A DNA stretch of 37,043 bases from an uncultured Pantoea sp. (GTDB lineage: Bacteria; Pseudomonadota; Gammaproteobacteria; Enterobacterales; Enterobacteriaceae): the NCBI GenBank assembly GCA_913778495.1, contig CAJYVD010000025.1, forward strand, positions 1-37,043, in the 5' to 3' direction. The first letter of the stretch is position 1; each line of letters begins with the position of its first letter. The position numbers and the translations under genes were made by a program. A model generated the notes under the pieces. The model searched no databases. It had not been told where the DNA came from and saw only the letters and a list, made by a program, of their open reading frames with translations. This document shows positions 1-9,318 of this stretch, in pieces.

Positions 1-336
<336 letters not shown>

Positions 337-343
337 GGCGCGC

Positions 344-372
344 AGTGTATAGGGTTTTCACCGGGTTGTCAC
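344..372 (-). promoter_or_regulatory. rnpB sigma-70 promoter with GC-rich discriminator
   Basis: On the minus strand a -35 GTGACA (367-372), a 17-nt spacer and a -10 TACACT (344-349) precede the RNA start by 7 nt (GCGCGCC). The GC-rich discriminator matches the E. coli rnpB promoter layout, typical of growth-rate/stringently controlled stable-RNA promoters. The -35 hexamer overlaps the rsmI stop codon (369-371). Confidence 0.85.
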
Positions 373-1232
373 TCACCCTGCTGCGCCAGCGCGTACTTAT
401 ACAGTGCATTTTTCTTCACGCCGTGGATTTCCGCCGCCAGCGCCGCGGCTTTCTTCAACGGCAGCTCCTGCTGCAACAGCACCAGCGTGCGCAGCGCTTC
501 CGGTGGCAACGCCTCTGCTTCGGCGTGATAGCCTTCCACAATCAGCACCATCTCGCCCTTGCGGCGGTTTTCATCTTCCTGCACCCAGGCCAGCAGTTCA
601 CCGACCGGAGCGCCGTGAATCGACTCCCAGGTTTTGGTGATTTCGCGCGCCAGCACCACATAACGCTCCGGCCCCAGCACCGTCACCATATCCTGTAAGC
701 TGTCGAGCAGGCGGTGGGTCGACTCATAAAAAATAATCGTCCGCGCCTCCTGTTCCAGCGCGCGCAGGGTGTCACAGCGCCCCTTGCTTTTAGCCGGGAG
801 AAATCCTTCGTAACAAAAACGGTCTGAGGGCAGCCCGGCCGCGCTCAATGCCGCAATTGCCGCACAGGCACCCGGCAGCGGCACGACGCGGATACCCTCT
901 TCACGACAGCGCCGCACAAGATGGTAGCCCGGATCGTTAATCAGCGGCGTGCCGGCATCGGAAACTAAGGCTATGCTTTGACCTTCGCGCAGCTTCGCCA
1001 GCAGGACTTCCGCCTTTTGCTGTTCATTATGATCGTGCAGTGCGAACAGGCGCGCATTGATGGCGAAATGTTGTAGCAACAGCCCGGTATGACGTGTATC
1101 TTCCGCAGCGATGAGATCGACGCTCGCAAGCACCTCCAGCGCCCGCCGGGTGATATCGCCCAGGTTACCTATCGGAGTGGGAACGATATAGAGCGTGCTG
1201 GCAGAAATATCTGCCCGATCGTGTTGTTTCAT
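369..1232 (-). CDS. rsmI: 16S rRNA 2'-O-ribose C1402 methyltransferase RsmI
   Basis: SAM-dependent methyltransferase that 2'-O-methylates C1402 of 16S rRNA in the decoding centre. The 287-aa product has the tetrapyrrole-methylase fold signatures of the family: the [10 protein letters not shown] motif at residues 19-28, the AEDTRHTG motif at about 43-50, and [13 protein letters not shown] at about 90-102. Length equals E. coli RsmI (formerly YraL). The gene starts with ATG at 1232, 62 nt from the divergent lpoA start, as in E. coli. It runs toward rnpB with no terminator between, and its stop codon lies inside the rnpB promoter. Confidence 0.97.
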   Translation of the reverse strand: MKQHDRADISASTLYIVPTPIGNLGDITRRALEVLASVDLIAAEDTRHTGLLLQHFAINARLFALHDHNEQQKAEVLLAKLREGQSIALVSDAGTPLINDPGYHLVRRCREEGIRVVPLPGACAAIAALSAAGLPSDRFCYEGFLPAKSKGRCDTLRALEQEARTIIFYESTHRLLDSLQDMVTVLGPERYVVLAREITKTWESIHGAPVGELLAWVQEDENRRKGEMVLIVEGYHAEAEALPPEALRTLVLLQQELPLKKAAALAAEIHGVKKNALYKYALAQQGE

Positions 1233-1294
1233 TGTTTGATCCGAATTGCCGATTTAATATTGAGCATCTTGAAAAAAACATCACTGGATACAGT

Positions 1295-3322
1295 ATGCTT
1301 CCTTCAAAAGTCGTACGTCATAAAGCAGGACGCTTAGTGCCTGTTCTTCTCGCTGGGCTGATTTTAGCCGCCTGTAGCAGTCAAGCTCCGCAGCAAACCT
1401 CAACGGTCAATATTCAGGGGCCGGCAGCGGGTAAATCTGACTATTATCTGCAACAGGTGCAGCAAAGCAGCGATGATAGCAAGACCGACTGGCAATTACT
1501 TGCCATCCGTGCCCTGTTGAAGGAAGGAAAGTATCCGCAGGCCAACGATCAACTCAGCCAGCTGCCACAGCAGCTCTCTGACGTGCAAGCCCAGGAACTG
1601 CTGCTGCTGCGCGCGCAGCTGCAAATTGGCCAGCAAGATTTCGATGGCGCTCAGCAGCGCTTAAGCCAGGTCAAACCGTCGCTGCTTTCGCAAGATCAGC
1701 TGAAACGTTTCTATGCGCTGCAGATCGCGGCGTCGCAGAATCGCCCTTCGCTGGCGCTGCTGCGCGCATACATTGCCCAAGAGCCGCTGCTGAACGGTGC
1801 CGAGCATCAGAGCAACATCGACGGCACCTGGCAAGCACTGACGCAACTGTCGCAGGATCAGCTGAACAGTCTGGTGATCAACGCCGATGAAAATACCCTG
1901 CAGGGCTGGCTGGACCTGCTCAACACCTGGCACGCAAACAGCCAGGATGCGCAGATGCTCAAAGCCGCCATTGCCGACTGGAAAACGCGCTATCCGCAAA
2001 ATCCCGGTGCCAAAACGTTGCCTACGCAGTTGAACCAAGCGCAAAACATGACTCCGGCCTCAACCAGCACTATTGCGCTGCTGCTGCCACTGAACGGTCA
2101 AGCCCAGGTCTTTGCGAATGCGATTCAGAAAGGCTTTAACGATGCGAAAAACGGGGTACTGACGCCGCCATCGGCAGCGCCAGCCGCGACCGACACCGCC
2201 AGCGCGCCACAACCGGCTGCCGATCACGGCGATGGTAGCGCCAGCAGTCCCATTTCGGCAGAAGGCGTCTCGCCTGCGCAACCGCAAACCACCGCGACGC
2301 CTGCACAAACGCCCGCGCCAACCGCCGCTCAGCCGTCGAACGCCCAGATCAAAGTGTATGACACCAGCAGCCAGCCCATTGCCCAGCTGATGCAGCAGGC
2401 GCAGCAGGATGGCGCGACGCTGGTGGTCGGGCCGCTGCTGAAAAACAACGTGGAGTCGGTGGTCAACAGCCAGACCGCGCTTAACGTGCTGGCGCTGAAC
2501 GAACCGGAGCAGATCCAGAACCATCCGAATATTTGCTATTTTGCGCTTTCTCCTGAAGACGAAGCGCGCGATGCCGCGCACCATATCTACGAACAAGGCA
2601 AACGCCAGCCGCTGCTGCTGGTTCCGCGCAGCAGCTACGGCGATCGCATCACCAATGCGTTTGCGCAAGAGTGGCAGAAACTGGGCGGCAGCACCGTGCA
2701 GCAACAGCGTATTGGCAATGCGGCCGAACTCAAGCAGGGCATTAACAGCGGCGCCGGTATTGCGCTGAGCGGCACGCCCGTCACCGTTCAGCAACCGCAA
2801 TCGCCAGGCGTGTCGATTGCCGGCCTGACCATTCCGGCCCCGCAAAGCAGCACCCCAGCGCCGTCGACTGAAAACAGCGGCGGTGGCGTGGACGCGGTTT
2901 ACATCGTTGCCAGCCAGGATGAGCTGCAGCTGATTAAGCCAATGATTGCGATGCGCACCAGCAGCCGCAACAATATCGCGCTTTACGCCAGTTCGCGCAG
3001 TGCGCAGGCGGGTGCAGGTCCAGATTTCCGTCTGGAGATGGACGGTTTGCAGTTCAGCGATATTCCGCTGCTCTCGGGCACTAATAACGCGCTGATGCAG
3101 CAGGCCGCCAAATCGTTCAACAACGATTACTCGCTGGTTCGTCTTTACGCCATGGGCCTTGATGCCTGGACGTTGGCGAATCATTTTAACCAGATGCGCC
3201 AGTCCCCGGGTTACGCCATTGATGGCAATACGGGCAAGCTGAGTGCCGACGCCAATTGCGTGATCAACAGGAAGTTGACATGGAACCAGTACCGCCAGGG
3301 ACAGATCGTACCGGCACAGTAG
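1295..3322 (+). CDS. lpoA: Outer-membrane lipoprotein LpoA, activator of PBP1a
   Basis: Outer-membrane lipoprotein that reaches through the periplasm to activate the peptidoglycan synthase PBP1a (MrcA). I place the start at ATG 1295 (675 aa), because it gives a short basic N-terminus, a hydrophobic stretch and a lipobox LAA-C with acylated Cys27. An in-frame TTG at 1232 would add 21 unlikely residues. Residues about 30-270 are a TPR-like N-domain. Residues about 275-675 are the periplasmic-binding-protein-like C-domain, interrupted by an Ala/Pro/Thr/Gln-rich linker at about 290-350, as in E. coli. First gene of lpoA-yraN-diaA-dolP; its last 43 nt overlap yraN. Confidence 0.96.
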   Translation: MLPSKVVRHKAGRLVPVLLAGLILAACSSQAPQQTSTVNIQGPAAGKSDYYLQQVQQSSDDSKTDWQLLAIRALLKEGKYPQANDQLSQLPQQLSDVQAQELLLLRAQLQIGQQDFDGAQQRLSQVKPSLLSQDQLKRFYALQIAASQNRPSLALLRAYIAQEPLLNGAEHQSNIDGTWQALTQLSQDQLNSLVINADENTLQGWLDLLNTWHANSQDAQMLKAAIADWKTRYPQNPGAKTLPTQLNQAQNMTPASTSTIALLLPLNGQAQVFANAIQKGFNDAKNGVLTPPSAAPAATDTASAPQPAADHGDGSASSPISAEGVSPAQPQTTATPAQTPAPTAAQPSNAQIKVYDTSSQPIAQLMQQAQQDGATLVVGPLLKNNVESVVNSQTALNVLALNEPEQIQNHPNICYFALSPEDEARDAAHHIYEQGKRQPLLLVPRSSYGDRITNAFAQEWQKLGGSTVQQQRIGNAAELKQGINSGAGIALSGTPVTVQQPQSPGVSIAGLTIPAPQSSTPAPSTENSGGGVDAVYIVASQDELQLIKPMIAMRTSSRNNIALYASSRSAQAGAGPDFRLEMDGLQFSDIPLLSGTNNALMQQAAKSFNNDYSLVRLYAMGLDAWTLANHFNQMRQSPGYAIDGNTGKLSADANCVINRKLTWNQYRQGQIVPAQ

Positions 3323-3675
3323 ATCGCCAGCGGCTTGGGGCGACACATGAGCAGCTGGCGCGCCGCTATCTGGAACGCGCCGGATTAAAGTGGGTTGCCA
3401 GCAACGTGCACGTGCGCGGCGGTGAGATCGATCTGATCATGCGCGACGCCACGGGCTGGGTGTTTGTAGAAGTGCGCTATCGCCGCGATGCGCGCTTTGG
3501 TGGCGCCGCCGCCAGCGTAACGCGACGTAAACAACACAGGCTGCTGCGCGCCGCCGCACTCTGGCTCCTTGCGCGCGGCGGCAGTTTTGATACGGTGAAT
3601 TGCCGTTTTGACATCATTGCCATTACCGGGCACGAACTCACATGGCTGCCCGATGCCTTTAATGCCGATGAATAG
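3280..3675 (+). CDS. yraN: UPF0102 family protein YraN (restriction-endonuclease-like fold)
   Basis: Predicted PD-(D/E)XK-nuclease-like protein of the UPF0102 family; its function in cells is not established. The 131-aa product from ATG 3280 carries the family hallmarks [11 protein letters not shown] (E and D of the nuclease-like core) and VFVEVRYRR (ExK/R-type second half of the motif), followed by [11 protein letters not shown] and a conserved FDIIAI strand. The start is chosen because AGGAAG lies 7 nt upstream; an in-frame ATG at 3256 lacks such a site. The beginning overlaps the 3' end of lpoA by 43 nt in another frame, which suggests translational coupling. Confidence 0.93.
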   Translation: MEPVPPGTDRTGTVDRQRLGATHEQLARRYLERAGLKWVASNVHVRGGEIDLIMRDATGWVFVEVRYRRDARFGGAAASVTRRKQHRLLRAAALWLLARGGSFDTVNCRFDIIAITGHELTWLPDAFNADE

Positions 3676-3689
3676 AACCAGGTGGTCTT

Positions 3690-4277
3690 GTGCAGGACAG
3701 AATTAAAGCGTGTTTTACCGAAAGTATTCAGACGCAAATTGCCGCGGCCGAAGCCTTACCAGACGCCATCTCCCGCGCGGCGATGACGCTGGTGCAGTCG
3801 CTGCTGAACGGTAACAAAATCCTGAGCTGCGGCAACGGGGCTTCCTCCGCCAACGCGCAGCATTTTGCCGCCAGCATGATCAACCGTTTTGAAACCGAGC
3901 GCCCTAGCCTGCCTGCGCTGGCACTCAGCGCAGACAATGTGATGCTGACCGCCATCGGAAACGATCGCTTGCACGATGAGGTGTATGCCAAGCAGGTACG
4001 TGCGCTGGGTCAGGCCGGTGACGTTTTGCTGGCGATCTCAACCCGCGGCAATACCCGCGATATCGTTAAAGCGGTGGAAGCCGCGGTGACGCGCGATATG
4101 ACCATCGTCGCGCTAACCGGCCACGATGGCGGCGAGCTGGCGGGCCTGCTGGGGCCGCACGATGTGGAAATTCGCATTCCGTCACACCGCAGCGCGCGCA
4201 TTCAGGAGATGCATATGCTGACGCTGAACTGCCTGTGCGATTTGATCGACAACACCTTGTTTCCTCACCAGGAATGA
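3690..4277 (+). CDS. diaA: DnaA initiator-associating protein DiaA
   Basis: Homotetrameric SIS-domain protein that binds several DnaA molecules at oriC and promotes timely replication initiation. The 195-aa product is nearly colinear with E. coli DiaA, beginning [16 protein letters not shown] and containing the SIS core [29 protein letters not shown] and [15 protein letters not shown]. Translation starts at a GTG (3690), as in E. coli, with AGGTGG 6 nt upstream. It lies 14 nt after yraN and 14 nt before dolP, so it is in the lpoA operon. Confidence 0.96.
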   Translation: MQDRIKACFTESIQTQIAAAEALPDAISRAAMTLVQSLLNGNKILSCGNGASSANAQHFAASMINRFETERPSLPALALSADNVMLTAIGNDRLHDEVYAKQVRALGQAGDVLLAISTRGNTRDIVKAVEAAVTRDMTIVALTGHDGGELAGLLGPHDVEIRIPSHRSARIQEMHMLTLNCLCDLIDNTLFPHQE

Positions 4278-4291
4278 TTGAAGGAGCCTAC

Positions 4292-4864
4292 ATGAAAGCA
4301 TTGAACGCTGTTGCCATTCTGCTCACTGCCATGCTGCTGCAAGGCTGTGTAGCCGTGGTCGCAGGCGGTGCCGCCGTCGCGACCAAAACCGCTACCGATC
4401 CCCGTACCGTGGGCACGCAGGTGGATGACGGCACGCTTGAGCTACGCGTCTCTAACGCGCTGGCAAAAGATGAACAAATCAAAAATCAGGCGCGCGTTAT
4501 CGTGACCGCTTATCAGGGCAAAGTGCTGCTGACCGGCCAAGCGCCGTCCGCAGACTTGTCGAGCCGGGCGAAGCAGATTGCCATGGGCGTTGACGGCGCC
4601 ACCGAGGTTTACAATGAGATCCGCATTGGCCAGCGCGTCAGCCTTGGCACCTCGTCGAACGATACGTGGATCACCACCAAAATTCGCTCCCAGCTGCTGG
4701 GTAGCGATCAGGTGAAATCGTCTAACGTGAAGGTGACTACTGAAAACGGCGAAGTGTTCTTGCTGGGACTGGTGACGCAGGAGGAAGCCGCGGCGGCAGC
4801 CGATATCGCCAGCCGCGTGAGCGGCGTCAAGCATGTGACGACGGCGTTTACGATTCTCAAATAA
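4292..4864 (+). CDS. dolP: Outer-membrane lipoprotein DolP, dual BON domain
   Basis: Septum-localised outer-membrane lipoprotein (formerly YraP) that maintains envelope integrity and influences BAM and peptidoglycan amidase regulation. From ATG 4292 (AAGGAG 6 nt upstream) the 190-aa product has a signal peptide ending in lipobox LQG-C19. Two BON phospholipid-binding domains follow (about residues 46-113 and 124-190), each ending in the G-V-x-x-V-x-N/T type pattern, for example GVDGATEVYNEI and GVKHVTTAF. Last gene of lpoA-yraN-diaA-dolP, followed at once by a strong terminator. In E. coli dolP is in the sigma-E regulon; I saw no separate sigma-E promoter here, but one could lie inside diaA. 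Confidence 0.95.
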   Translation: MKALNAVAILLTAMLLQGCVAVVAGGAAVATKTATDPRTVGTQVDDGTLELRVSNALAKDEQIKNQARVIVTAYQGKVLLTGQAPSADLSSRAKQIAMGVDGATEVYNEIRIGQRVSLGTSSNDTWITTKIRSQLLGSDQVKSSNVKVTTENGEVFLLGLVTQEEAAAAADIASRVSGVKHVTTAFTILK

Positions 4865-4882
4865 TCACGTTATGAGATGTGC

Positions 4883-4909
4883 AAAGGCGGCCTGCGGGCC
4901 GCCTTTTTT
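4883..4909 (+). terminator. Intrinsic terminator of the lpoA-dolP operon
   Basis: A 10-bp perfect stem, AAAGGCGGCC / GGCCGCCTTT with TGCG loop, followed by T residues. The end of the T-run is part of the stop codon of the convergent gene yhaK. Confidence 0.9.
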
Positions 4910-5606
4910 ATGCGGGTAGGTCAATCACCAGCGCACGCAGCGGCGTTTTCGCCTGCAGCGTGATATGCGCTTCGTCGCTGACGAACGCGCCATCGCCGCA
5001 GCCTAACGAAGCCAGCGCGGCACTGCCGGTGGCGTCCAGCGAACCGTGAATCGACTGCAAATAGGCGCGCGGCCCGTGCAGATCCAGCGCAAACACCTCG
5101 CCCGGCTCCAGCGTCACCTGATGCAACCACACCTGCTGGCGCAGCTGCACACTGTCGTCAGCGCCATCGGGCGAAGCAAGCAGCACGTGGGTTTGCGCCG
5201 CCAGTGATTTCTTTTGCAGCCGCGGGTTGTCGCGTTCAGGACAGGCCGCCAGCCAAAGCTGCATGCGCGTCAGAGAACGATCTTTGCGGCTGTTGCTTTC
5301 GCTGTAATTGACGCCCTGACGCGCAGAAATCAGCACGGCTTCGCCTTCACGCGCCAGCAGATGGTTGCCTTCGCTGTCGCGATACTCCGCCTCGCCTTGC
5401 AGGATCACATTCAGCACATCCACCTGCGGATAGCTGCGCGGCTGGAACGCCGCGCCCGGTGCCAGCACTTCCTGATTCAGCACGCGGAGTGCGGCGTAGC
5501 CCATGAGTTTTGGATCGAAATAGTGGCCAAACGAGAAGCTATAGCGCGCCTGCAACCAACCGAAATCGGCCTGGCCACATGCGGACGCGCAGCGAGTAGT
5601 CATCAT
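4908..5606 (-). CDS. yhaK: Pirin-like cupin protein YhaK
   Basis: Cytosolic bicupin of the pirin family; E. coli YhaK has been linked to redox/nitrosative stress sensing, but its biochemical role is unclear. The 232-aa product matches E. coli YhaK throughout: FSFGHYFDPKLMGYAALRVLNQEV, the cupin strand VDVLNVILQGEAEYRDSEGN, QLRQQVWLHQV and the C-terminal LRALVIDLPA. The metal-binding HPHRGFE segment of canonical pirins is here FQPRSYPQV, so the usual first histidine ligands are absent, as in E. coli YhaK. GGAGG lies 6 nt before ATG 5606; a second ATG follows directly. Transcribed divergently from yhaJ. Confidence 0.93.
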   Translation of the reverse strand: MMTTRCASACGQADFGWLQARYSFSFGHYFDPKLMGYAALRVLNQEVLAPGAAFQPRSYPQVDVLNVILQGEAEYRDSEGNHLLAREGEAVLISARQGVNYSESNSRKDRSLTRMQLWLAACPERDNPRLQKKSLAAQTHVLLASPDGADDSVQLRQQVWLHQVTLEPGEVFALDLHGPRAYLQSIHGSLDATGSAALASLGCGDGAFVSDEAHITLQAKTPLRALVIDLPA

Positions 5607-5735
5607 GCATTACCTCCAGCGCGCTGCGGCAAGAACGGACCGCAAGCATTATGCAGGTATGGTAAAAGGCTGGACGCCGGATTGTTAGCCAGTTAATCTG
5701 CCTGGCATATTCAAATTTACTGACAGAGAATCGGC

Positions 5736-6635
5736 ATGGCAAAAGAGCGCGCGTTAACCCTCGAAGCCTTACGTGTGATGGACGCGATTGACCGCCGCGG
5801 CAGCTTTGCCGCCGCCGCAGATGAGCTGGGTCGCGTTCCCTCCGCGCTGAGTTACACCATGCAGAAGCTGGAAGAAGAACTGGACGTGGTCCTGTTCGAT
5901 CGTTCAGGGCATCGCACCCGTTTTACCAACGTCGGCCGCATGCTGCTTGAGCGAGGACGCGTGCTGCTGGAAGCTGCCGATAAGCTCACCACCGACGCCG
6001 AAGCGCTGGCGCGCGGCTGGGAAACGCACCTCACTATCGTTACCGAAGCCTTGATCCCGACCGAGCAGCTGTTTCCTCTGGTGACGAAGCTGTCAGAAAA
6101 AGCCAATACCCAAATTTCGCTGATCACCGAAGTGCTGGCGGGCGCATGGGAGCGTCTGGAGCAAGGGCGTGCCGATATCGTGATCGCTCCGGATATGCAT
6201 TTTCGCGCCTCCACCGAGATCAATACCCGCAAGCTCTACAGCATGATGAGCGTGTACGTGGCCAGTCCGGATCATCCCATTCACCAGGAAGCAGAACCGC
6301 TTTCTGAAGTGACGCGCGTGAAATATCGCGGCATCGCTGTGGCCGATACCGCGCGCGAGCGTCCGGTGTTGACCGTGCAGCTGCTGGATAAACAGCAGCG
6401 CTTGACCGTCAGCAGCATGGACGACAAACGTCGGGCGCTGTTAGCCGGTATGGGCGTGGCGACAATGCCGTACGCGATGGTGGAGCGAGATATTGCCGAA
6501 GGCCGTTTGCGGGTGGTGAGCGCCGAGTACACGCACGAAGTGGATATCATTATGGCGTGGCGGCGCGACAGCATGGGCGAAGCAAAAGCCTGGTGCCTGC
6601 GCGAAATTCCCCGCCTGCTGGCAAAACGCGGCTAA
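5736..6635 (+). CDS. yhaJ: LysR-type transcriptional regulator YhaJ
   Basis: DNA-binding regulator; in E. coli YhaJ responds to aromatic compounds such as dinitrotoluene products, activates yqjF and affects virulence genes in pathogens. The 299-aa product has an N-terminal winged HTH (residues about 6-65, containing GSFAAAADELGRVPSALSYTMQKLEEEL) nearly identical to E. coli YhaJ, and a LysR substrate domain (about 92-295) with TEVLAGAWERLEQGRADIVIAPD. It is divergent from yhaK across 129 nt, the classic arrangement in which a LysR protein controls its neighbour. It ends 10 nt from the convergent end of the accessory operon regulator with no terminator hairpin visible between them. Confidence 0.94.
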   Translation: MAKERALTLEALRVMDAIDRRGSFAAAADELGRVPSALSYTMQKLEEELDVVLFDRSGHRTRFTNVGRMLLERGRVLLEAADKLTTDAEALARGWETHLTIVTEALIPTEQLFPLVTKLSEKANTQISLITEVLAGAWERLEQGRADIVIAPDMHFRASTEINTRKLYSMMSVYVASPDHPIHQEAEPLSEVTRVKYRGIAVADTARERPVLTVQLLDKQQRLTVSSMDDKRRALLAGMGVATMPYAMVERDIAEGRLRVVSAEYTHEVDIIMAWRRDSMGEAKAWCLREIPRLLAKRG

Positions 6636-6645
6636 CGCTCGCCCG

Positions 6646-8556
6646 CTATAAGCGCTGTAAACACTCGCTCGCCACGGCGCGGAAACTGGCAAAGTCTCGG
6701 CAGTCGCGCAGGCGTGCCGTGGCGCGCTCGCGCAGAAACGTCACAAACAGATCGTAAATGGCCATCGCTTCTTCATACTCATTTTTACTGATGGCCAGCA
6801 AAAAAATCACCGACGCCGTTTCGTCTCCCCAGCTCACGCCGTGCGGTGCCAGCACGGTGTATACCACGCTTTTTTTCGCCAGCAGTCCCAGCGAATGGGG
6901 CAGCGCAATACCTTCACCCAGCAGGGTACTAACGATGGCTTCCCGTTCCTCAACCGAGGCATAAAAGTCGCGTTCTACGTAGCCCTCGGCCTCCAGCCGA
7001 TCGCACAGCAACCGGAACAGCGCAGACTGCGTCATCGGCCGATCCAGCACCATAAAGTGCCCGGCATCAAAATATTTCGCCAGCATGTAGGGACGCGTGC
7101 GATCCACCAGCACCAGCTTGCCCAACTGCTCCAGCTGATACTCGGTGGGAAACGGCGCCATCACTACCACCGGTTTATTCTTTTCATTCAGGCGCGCCGT
7201 GGAGATCACAAAGTCCTCGTCGATCTGCGTGCGCATCTCATAATCGCGCTGCGACAGCCGCGCGGTGACCACCAGCTGCGGGTACTTACGCAGCAGGAGC
7301 GCTTCGAGCATGCGCAGCGTTGAGTTACCGCTGTCGCAAACCAGCAGAACCTGCGGATGACGCTGGTAGCCGACGTTATAGTGCCGCTCCAGCCCCACGC
7401 CAATATGCAGCACCAGAAAGCCAATCTCGTTTTCGCTGATGGAATACGGCGTGTGCCTGCCCCAACTGGTGACGGCCGCCAACGTGACGTCGTAGGCCAT
7501 CGGATAGTGCTGTTTGATATTGCTCAACAGCGGATTAGGAATATGGATCTGATAACGCACCCGCGTGATCATGGTTTTAATGTGGGTGAGCAGATCGGCG
7601 CGCAGCTGCTCGTCCTGCTGCAAACGGTAGTTATAGTGCGTGTTGATGTAGTTCAGCAGGTAATCCACCAGGGCATCGGCGTCATCGGCGTTGATGTTAT
7701 CCGGCGTCAGCGCCTGAATTTGCCGCGCCGCGATGTGCAGACCCAGCCAGTTCTGCTCGGCCTGCGAGATGGGTTTCCCCGTTAGCGGATGCAGTTGCGT
7801 CACCAGCTGGCGCGCCGCGTCGCGCACGGGCGTACTCACCTCCTCAACGCCCGGATCGCTCAGCGGGAAACCTTCGCTGATGCGGCGCACAGCCACGGCG
7901 CAATACAGTTGCAGGTAGCGCTCCCCCTCATCGCTCAGGCGAATAGCGTGCTGGCTCACGCACTGATGCAACAGCGGTTCGAGCTGCGTCAGAATGCCGG
8001 GGTGCAGCACTTCAACCGTCAGCAGCGGGCTGTCCGGCGTCTCCTGATCGATCTGCCACAGCAAGTCCGTCAGACAGGTGCGAATCGCCGACTCGCGACC
8101 AAACAGCTTCATGCCGTAGCGCGGTTTGGTTTCAATGTGCAGATCGTAACGACTCAACCATTCGCGCACCTCAGCCATATCGCTTTGCAGCGTGGCGCGA
8201 CTGACAAACCACTCTTCTGACAGATCCTCCAGTTTCAGCGACCAGGCCGCGGTGAGAAAACGCGTCAGCAGATAGCGTACGCGCTCCGGCGAACTGCGCG
8301 GCACCCGCAGCGGCGCCGCGCGCTCCTGCTGCAGGCGGCTAAAACGCGCGGCGTCATCAATGCGCATGCGGTAGCCCGCACCGCGCGCCAGCACAAACTG
8401 TGCGCCATGCTCAACCAGCAGCGCATTCAGCGCGGTGATATCCGCGCGCACCGTGCGCGTAGAGACGGAAAAGCGGCGCGCCAGCTCATCCTGCGGCAGC
8501 GTTTCGTTTTGCAGCGCGTTAAACAGCTGCGCCAGACGCTGATGGGGAAATCTCAC
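6646..8556 (-). CDS. PRD/EIIB/EIIA-domain transcriptional regulator (MtlR/LicR-like)
   Basis: Predicted PTS-responsive activator of the accessory operon it ends. Domains in the 636-aa product: winged HTH (about 5-50, ELARRFSVSTRTVRADI), second HTH (about 93-140), PRD1 (about 185-285), PRD2 (about 295-395; H325 and H384), an EIIB-like P-loop with Cys407 (VCDSGNST), and an EIIA-mtl/fru-like domain (about 508-636) with His554 (IALPHS). The N-terminus is DNA-binding rather than the RNA-binding CAT domain of BglG/LicT, so this should act on DNA. PRD1 appears to have Tyr218 where the first conserved His is expected. Start is GTG 8556 with AGGTG upstream. It lies 24 nt after the aldolase gene, so is probably co-transcribed and autoregulatory. 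Confidence 0.9.
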   Translation of the reverse strand: MRFPHQRLAQLFNALQNETLPQDELARRFSVSTRTVRADITALNALLVEHGAQFVLARGAGYRMRIDDAARFSRLQQERAAPLRVPRSSPERVRYLLTRFLTAAWSLKLEDLSEEWFVSRATLQSDMAEVREWLSRYDLHIETKPRYGMKLFGRESAIRTCLTDLLWQIDQETPDSPLLTVEVLHPGILTQLEPLLHQCVSQHAIRLSDEGERYLQLYCAVAVRRISEGFPLSDPGVEEVSTPVRDAARQLVTQLHPLTGKPISQAEQNWLGLHIAARQIQALTPDNINADDADALVDYLLNYINTHYNYRLQQDEQLRADLLTHIKTMITRVRYQIHIPNPLLSNIKQHYPMAYDVTLAAVTSWGRHTPYSISENEIGFLVLHIGVGLERHYNVGYQRHPQVLLVCDSGNSTLRMLEALLLRKYPQLVVTARLSQRDYEMRTQIDEDFVISTARLNEKNKPVVVMAPFPTEYQLEQLGKLVLVDRTRPYMLAKYFDAGHFMVLDRPMTQSALFRLLCDRLEAEGYVERDFYASVEEREAIVSTLLGEGIALPHSLGLLAKKSVVYTVLAPHGVSWGDETASVIFLLAISKNEYEEAMAIYDLFVTFLRERATARLRDCRDFASFRAVASECLQRL

Positions 8557-8580
8557 GGAGCTTCACCTGTGGTGGGTGGA

Positions 8581-9318
8581 TTACAACAGACTTTTGCACG
8601 TTGCCAGAAGCTGGCGCACGTCGTCAACGCGCGTTTCGCCGCTGGCGCTGTCGATAATGGCGCTGTAAACGTGGGGGATGACTTTGCTCACGCCGGCCTC
8701 CAGCGCAATGCGCACAATGTCAGCGAAATTCCCGAGATCGATACCGCCGGTCGGCTCCAGCCAAAAATCGTATCGCGCACACGCTTCCGCCACTGCCCGG
8801 TACTCCGCCACCGCGCTCAGACCGCCCATGGGAAAATACTTCAGCGAGCTGCCGCCCATGTCTTGCAGCAGCGCAATCGCACTTGCGATCGGCACGATAG
8901 CGTCAACGCCTTTTGAACTGCGCGGGCCGGTAGAGATTTTCACCCGACCGGGCGTGCCGGTGGGGGACACCAAGCCATTCACCACGGTGAGTGGCTGCCC
9001 AAGCCGCGCCCGCGTGGTGGCCACGCCGGTAAACACCTGGTTCACGTGCTGCGGCTGAAGCGCGGCCGCAATCTCGCTGACCATGGCCGACTGATTAGGA
9101 TCGCCGGCACCCAGCCCCACTGAGAGCGCATTATCAATACGTGCCGCATAGTCGCGCATGTCGGCAATGGCCGCCTCGCTGGAGGCATAGTTTTTTGATA
9201 GCACGCCCACCAGCACGTGCCCTTCGGCCGCCTGCCAGATGTCGGCGGCATTTTGCTTTGATCCTGCCAGCACGTTAAGGCAGAGACGGTCCTGATAGAA
9301 ATTTGGCGTCAGCGTCAT
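8581..9318 (-). CDS. KDGP aldolase family protein (DgaF/EF_0839-like)
   Basis: Predicted class I aldolase of the DgaF family, which in Salmonella cleaves 2-keto-3-deoxy-gluconate 6-phosphate to pyruvate and glyceraldehyde 3-phosphate. The 245-aa product has a TIM-barrel-like pattern of strands: HVLVGVLS, VSVGLGAGDP-like LSVGLGAGDPNQ, VNQVFTG, VKISTGP, SSLKYFPMGG (Lys160 is the likely Schiff-base lysine) and FWLEPTGGIDL. Its ATG overlaps the stop of the DgaE-like gene by 4 nt (ATGA), indicating translational coupling and a shared pathway. Whether the real substrate is phosphorylated is unknown, because no kinase is encoded nearby. Confidence 0.88.
   Translation of the reverse strand: MTLTPNFYQDRLCLNVLAGSKQNAADIWQAAEGHVLVGVLSKNYASSEAAIADMRDYAARIDNALSVGLGAGDPNQSAMVSEIAAALQPQHVNQVFTGVATTRARLGQPLTVVNGLVSPTGTPGRVKISTGPRSSKGVDAIVPIASAIALLQDMGGSSLKYFPMGGLSAVAEYRAVAEACARYDFWLEPTGGIDLGNFADIVRIALEAGVSKVIPHVYSAIIDSASGETRVDDVRQLLATCKSLL

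Noticed and set aside
2060-3346. 428-codon minus-strand ORF antisense to lpoA
   Set aside because: Arg/Ala/Leu-rich low-complexity translation typical of antisense frames in GC-rich genes; lpoA on the other strand is clearly real.
6646-8556. BglG-type RNA-binding antiterminator
   Set aside because: The N-terminus is a winged-helix DNA-binding domain followed by a second HTH, not the RNA-binding CAT domain.
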